Assembly: GCA_963772225.1 (NCBI GenBank)
Contig: CAVYWD010000002.1
Location: 434,001 to 498,000 of the forward strand
DNA: 64,000 bases
DNA from: CAVYWD01 sp963772225
GTDB taxonomy: Bacteria; Myxococcota; Myxococcia; Myxococcales; UBA5297
Direction of reading: 5' to 3'
A program made the position numbers and the translations under genes. Shown here piece by piece: positions 63,804 through 64,000 of the stretch. The notes beneath the pieces were generated by a model. The model searched no databases, was not told the DNA's origin, and worked only from the letters and a program-made list of their open reading frames with translations. The stretch's first letter is position 1. Every line of letters begins with the position of its first letter.

Positions 63804-64000
63804 TCAACGAGCGCCGGCGGCTGCGCGGCTCGGCGCTCTCGCCCGCAGGAGGTGGCGCATTAGCTCCTCGAAGCCTTTTCCTTCCCGAGATTGGGTGACG
63901 AACCGCGGCGGATGTGTGATCCGGTCCAGGACGTCGCGGACGTTGGCGACGCCGACCGACAGCTCGAAGGCTTCGAACATGGGCTCGTCGTTGACCGAGT
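63804..64000 (-). CDS. HAD-superfamily phosphatase, C-terminal part (partial, runs off right edge)
   Basis: 65 codons and a stop are visible. The sequence VNDEPMFEAFELSVGVANV carries the last HAD motif with its acidic residue for Mg2+, then PRFVTQSREGKGFEEL as in Cof/sucrose/trehalose-phosphate-phosphatase-type HAD enzymes. The window cuts off the N-terminal catalytic Asp, so the substrate is open. It converges with the metallophosphoesterase across palindromic repeat copy 2. Confidence 0.8.
   Translation of the reverse strand, partial: SVNDEPMFEAFELSVGVANVRDVLDRITHPPRFVTQSREGKGFEELMRHLLRARAPSRAAAGAR

Overview
The window is about 64 kb of high-GC chromosomal DNA, coding on both strands with short gaps. 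The gene content points to a myxobacterium-like member of the Myxococcota (former Deltaproteobacteria): two Ser/Thr kinases (one with WD40 repeats, one with an HRDVSPQN catalytic loop and a PEGA tail), two hybrid histidine kinases, a very large TPR protein, Ku, a PAS/class III cyclase, and many GTG/TTG starts with stop/start overlaps. This is inferred from gene content only. I saw no rRNA, tRNA or CRISPR array.

Layout. 1-5.6 kb: a hybrid histidine kinase cut by the left edge, a ClC channel with CBS domains, and a second hybrid kinase. 5.6-9.8 kb: a tightly packed catabolic operon (methyltransferase, cobalamin-binding mutase subunit, HMG-CoA lyase, enoyl-CoA hydratase, acyl-CoA dehydrogenase). 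9.8-22.2 kb: an accessory block on the minus strand with large unfamiliar proteins carrying cell-wall and protein hydrolase domains, interrupted by a 2.5-kb insertion sequence. 22.4-26.2 kb: a three-subunit biotin-dependent acyl-CoA carboxylase operon. 26.5-27.6 kb: a small overlapping three-gene cassette whose first product resembles Tse2-type ADP-ribosyltransferase toxins. 27.9-37.2 kb: housekeeping genes (meaB, rnc, two cyclophilins, era, der, a YfgM/BamB-like pair, Nudix and apt). 37.3-42.4 kb: a Ser/Thr kinase-WD40 protein and a class III cyclase flanked by long inverted repeats. 42.8-47.2 kb: a NifU-type Fe-S protein, greA, zinc-ribbon proteins and a CinA-type domain. 47.2-54.4 kb: a giant TPR gene divergent from a PEGA-tailed Ser/Thr kinase, both with frame disruptions. 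54.1-64 kb: hemH, a membrane MutS-like ATPase, yqgE, a cysteine-cluster protein, rpoH, ku, a lipoprotein, SPFH/NfeD, a metallophosphoesterase and the end of a HAD phosphatase.

How the genes fit together. HMG-CoA lyase, a methylglutaconyl-CoA hydratase-like enzyme, an isovaleryl-CoA dehydrogenase-like enzyme and the carboxylase could together make a leucine/branched-chain acyl-CoA degradation route. The stand-alone B12 domain and MeaB point to a methylmalonyl-CoA-type mutase encoded elsewhere. The 9.8-22.2 kb block and the Tse2-like cassette look like secreted or antagonistic functions, but no secretion apparatus is in the window.

The strongest leads are: the IS-split hydrolase operon; the toxin-like cassette; the dispersed repeat that flanks the cyclase gene as a near-identical inverted pair; the in-frame Nudix-APRT fusion (possibly one extra C in a homopolymer); and a greA leader with a promoter followed at once by a terminator-like hairpin. 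Three separate frame anomalies (36.7, 49.5 and 54.05 kb) could be real mutations or residual assembly indels.
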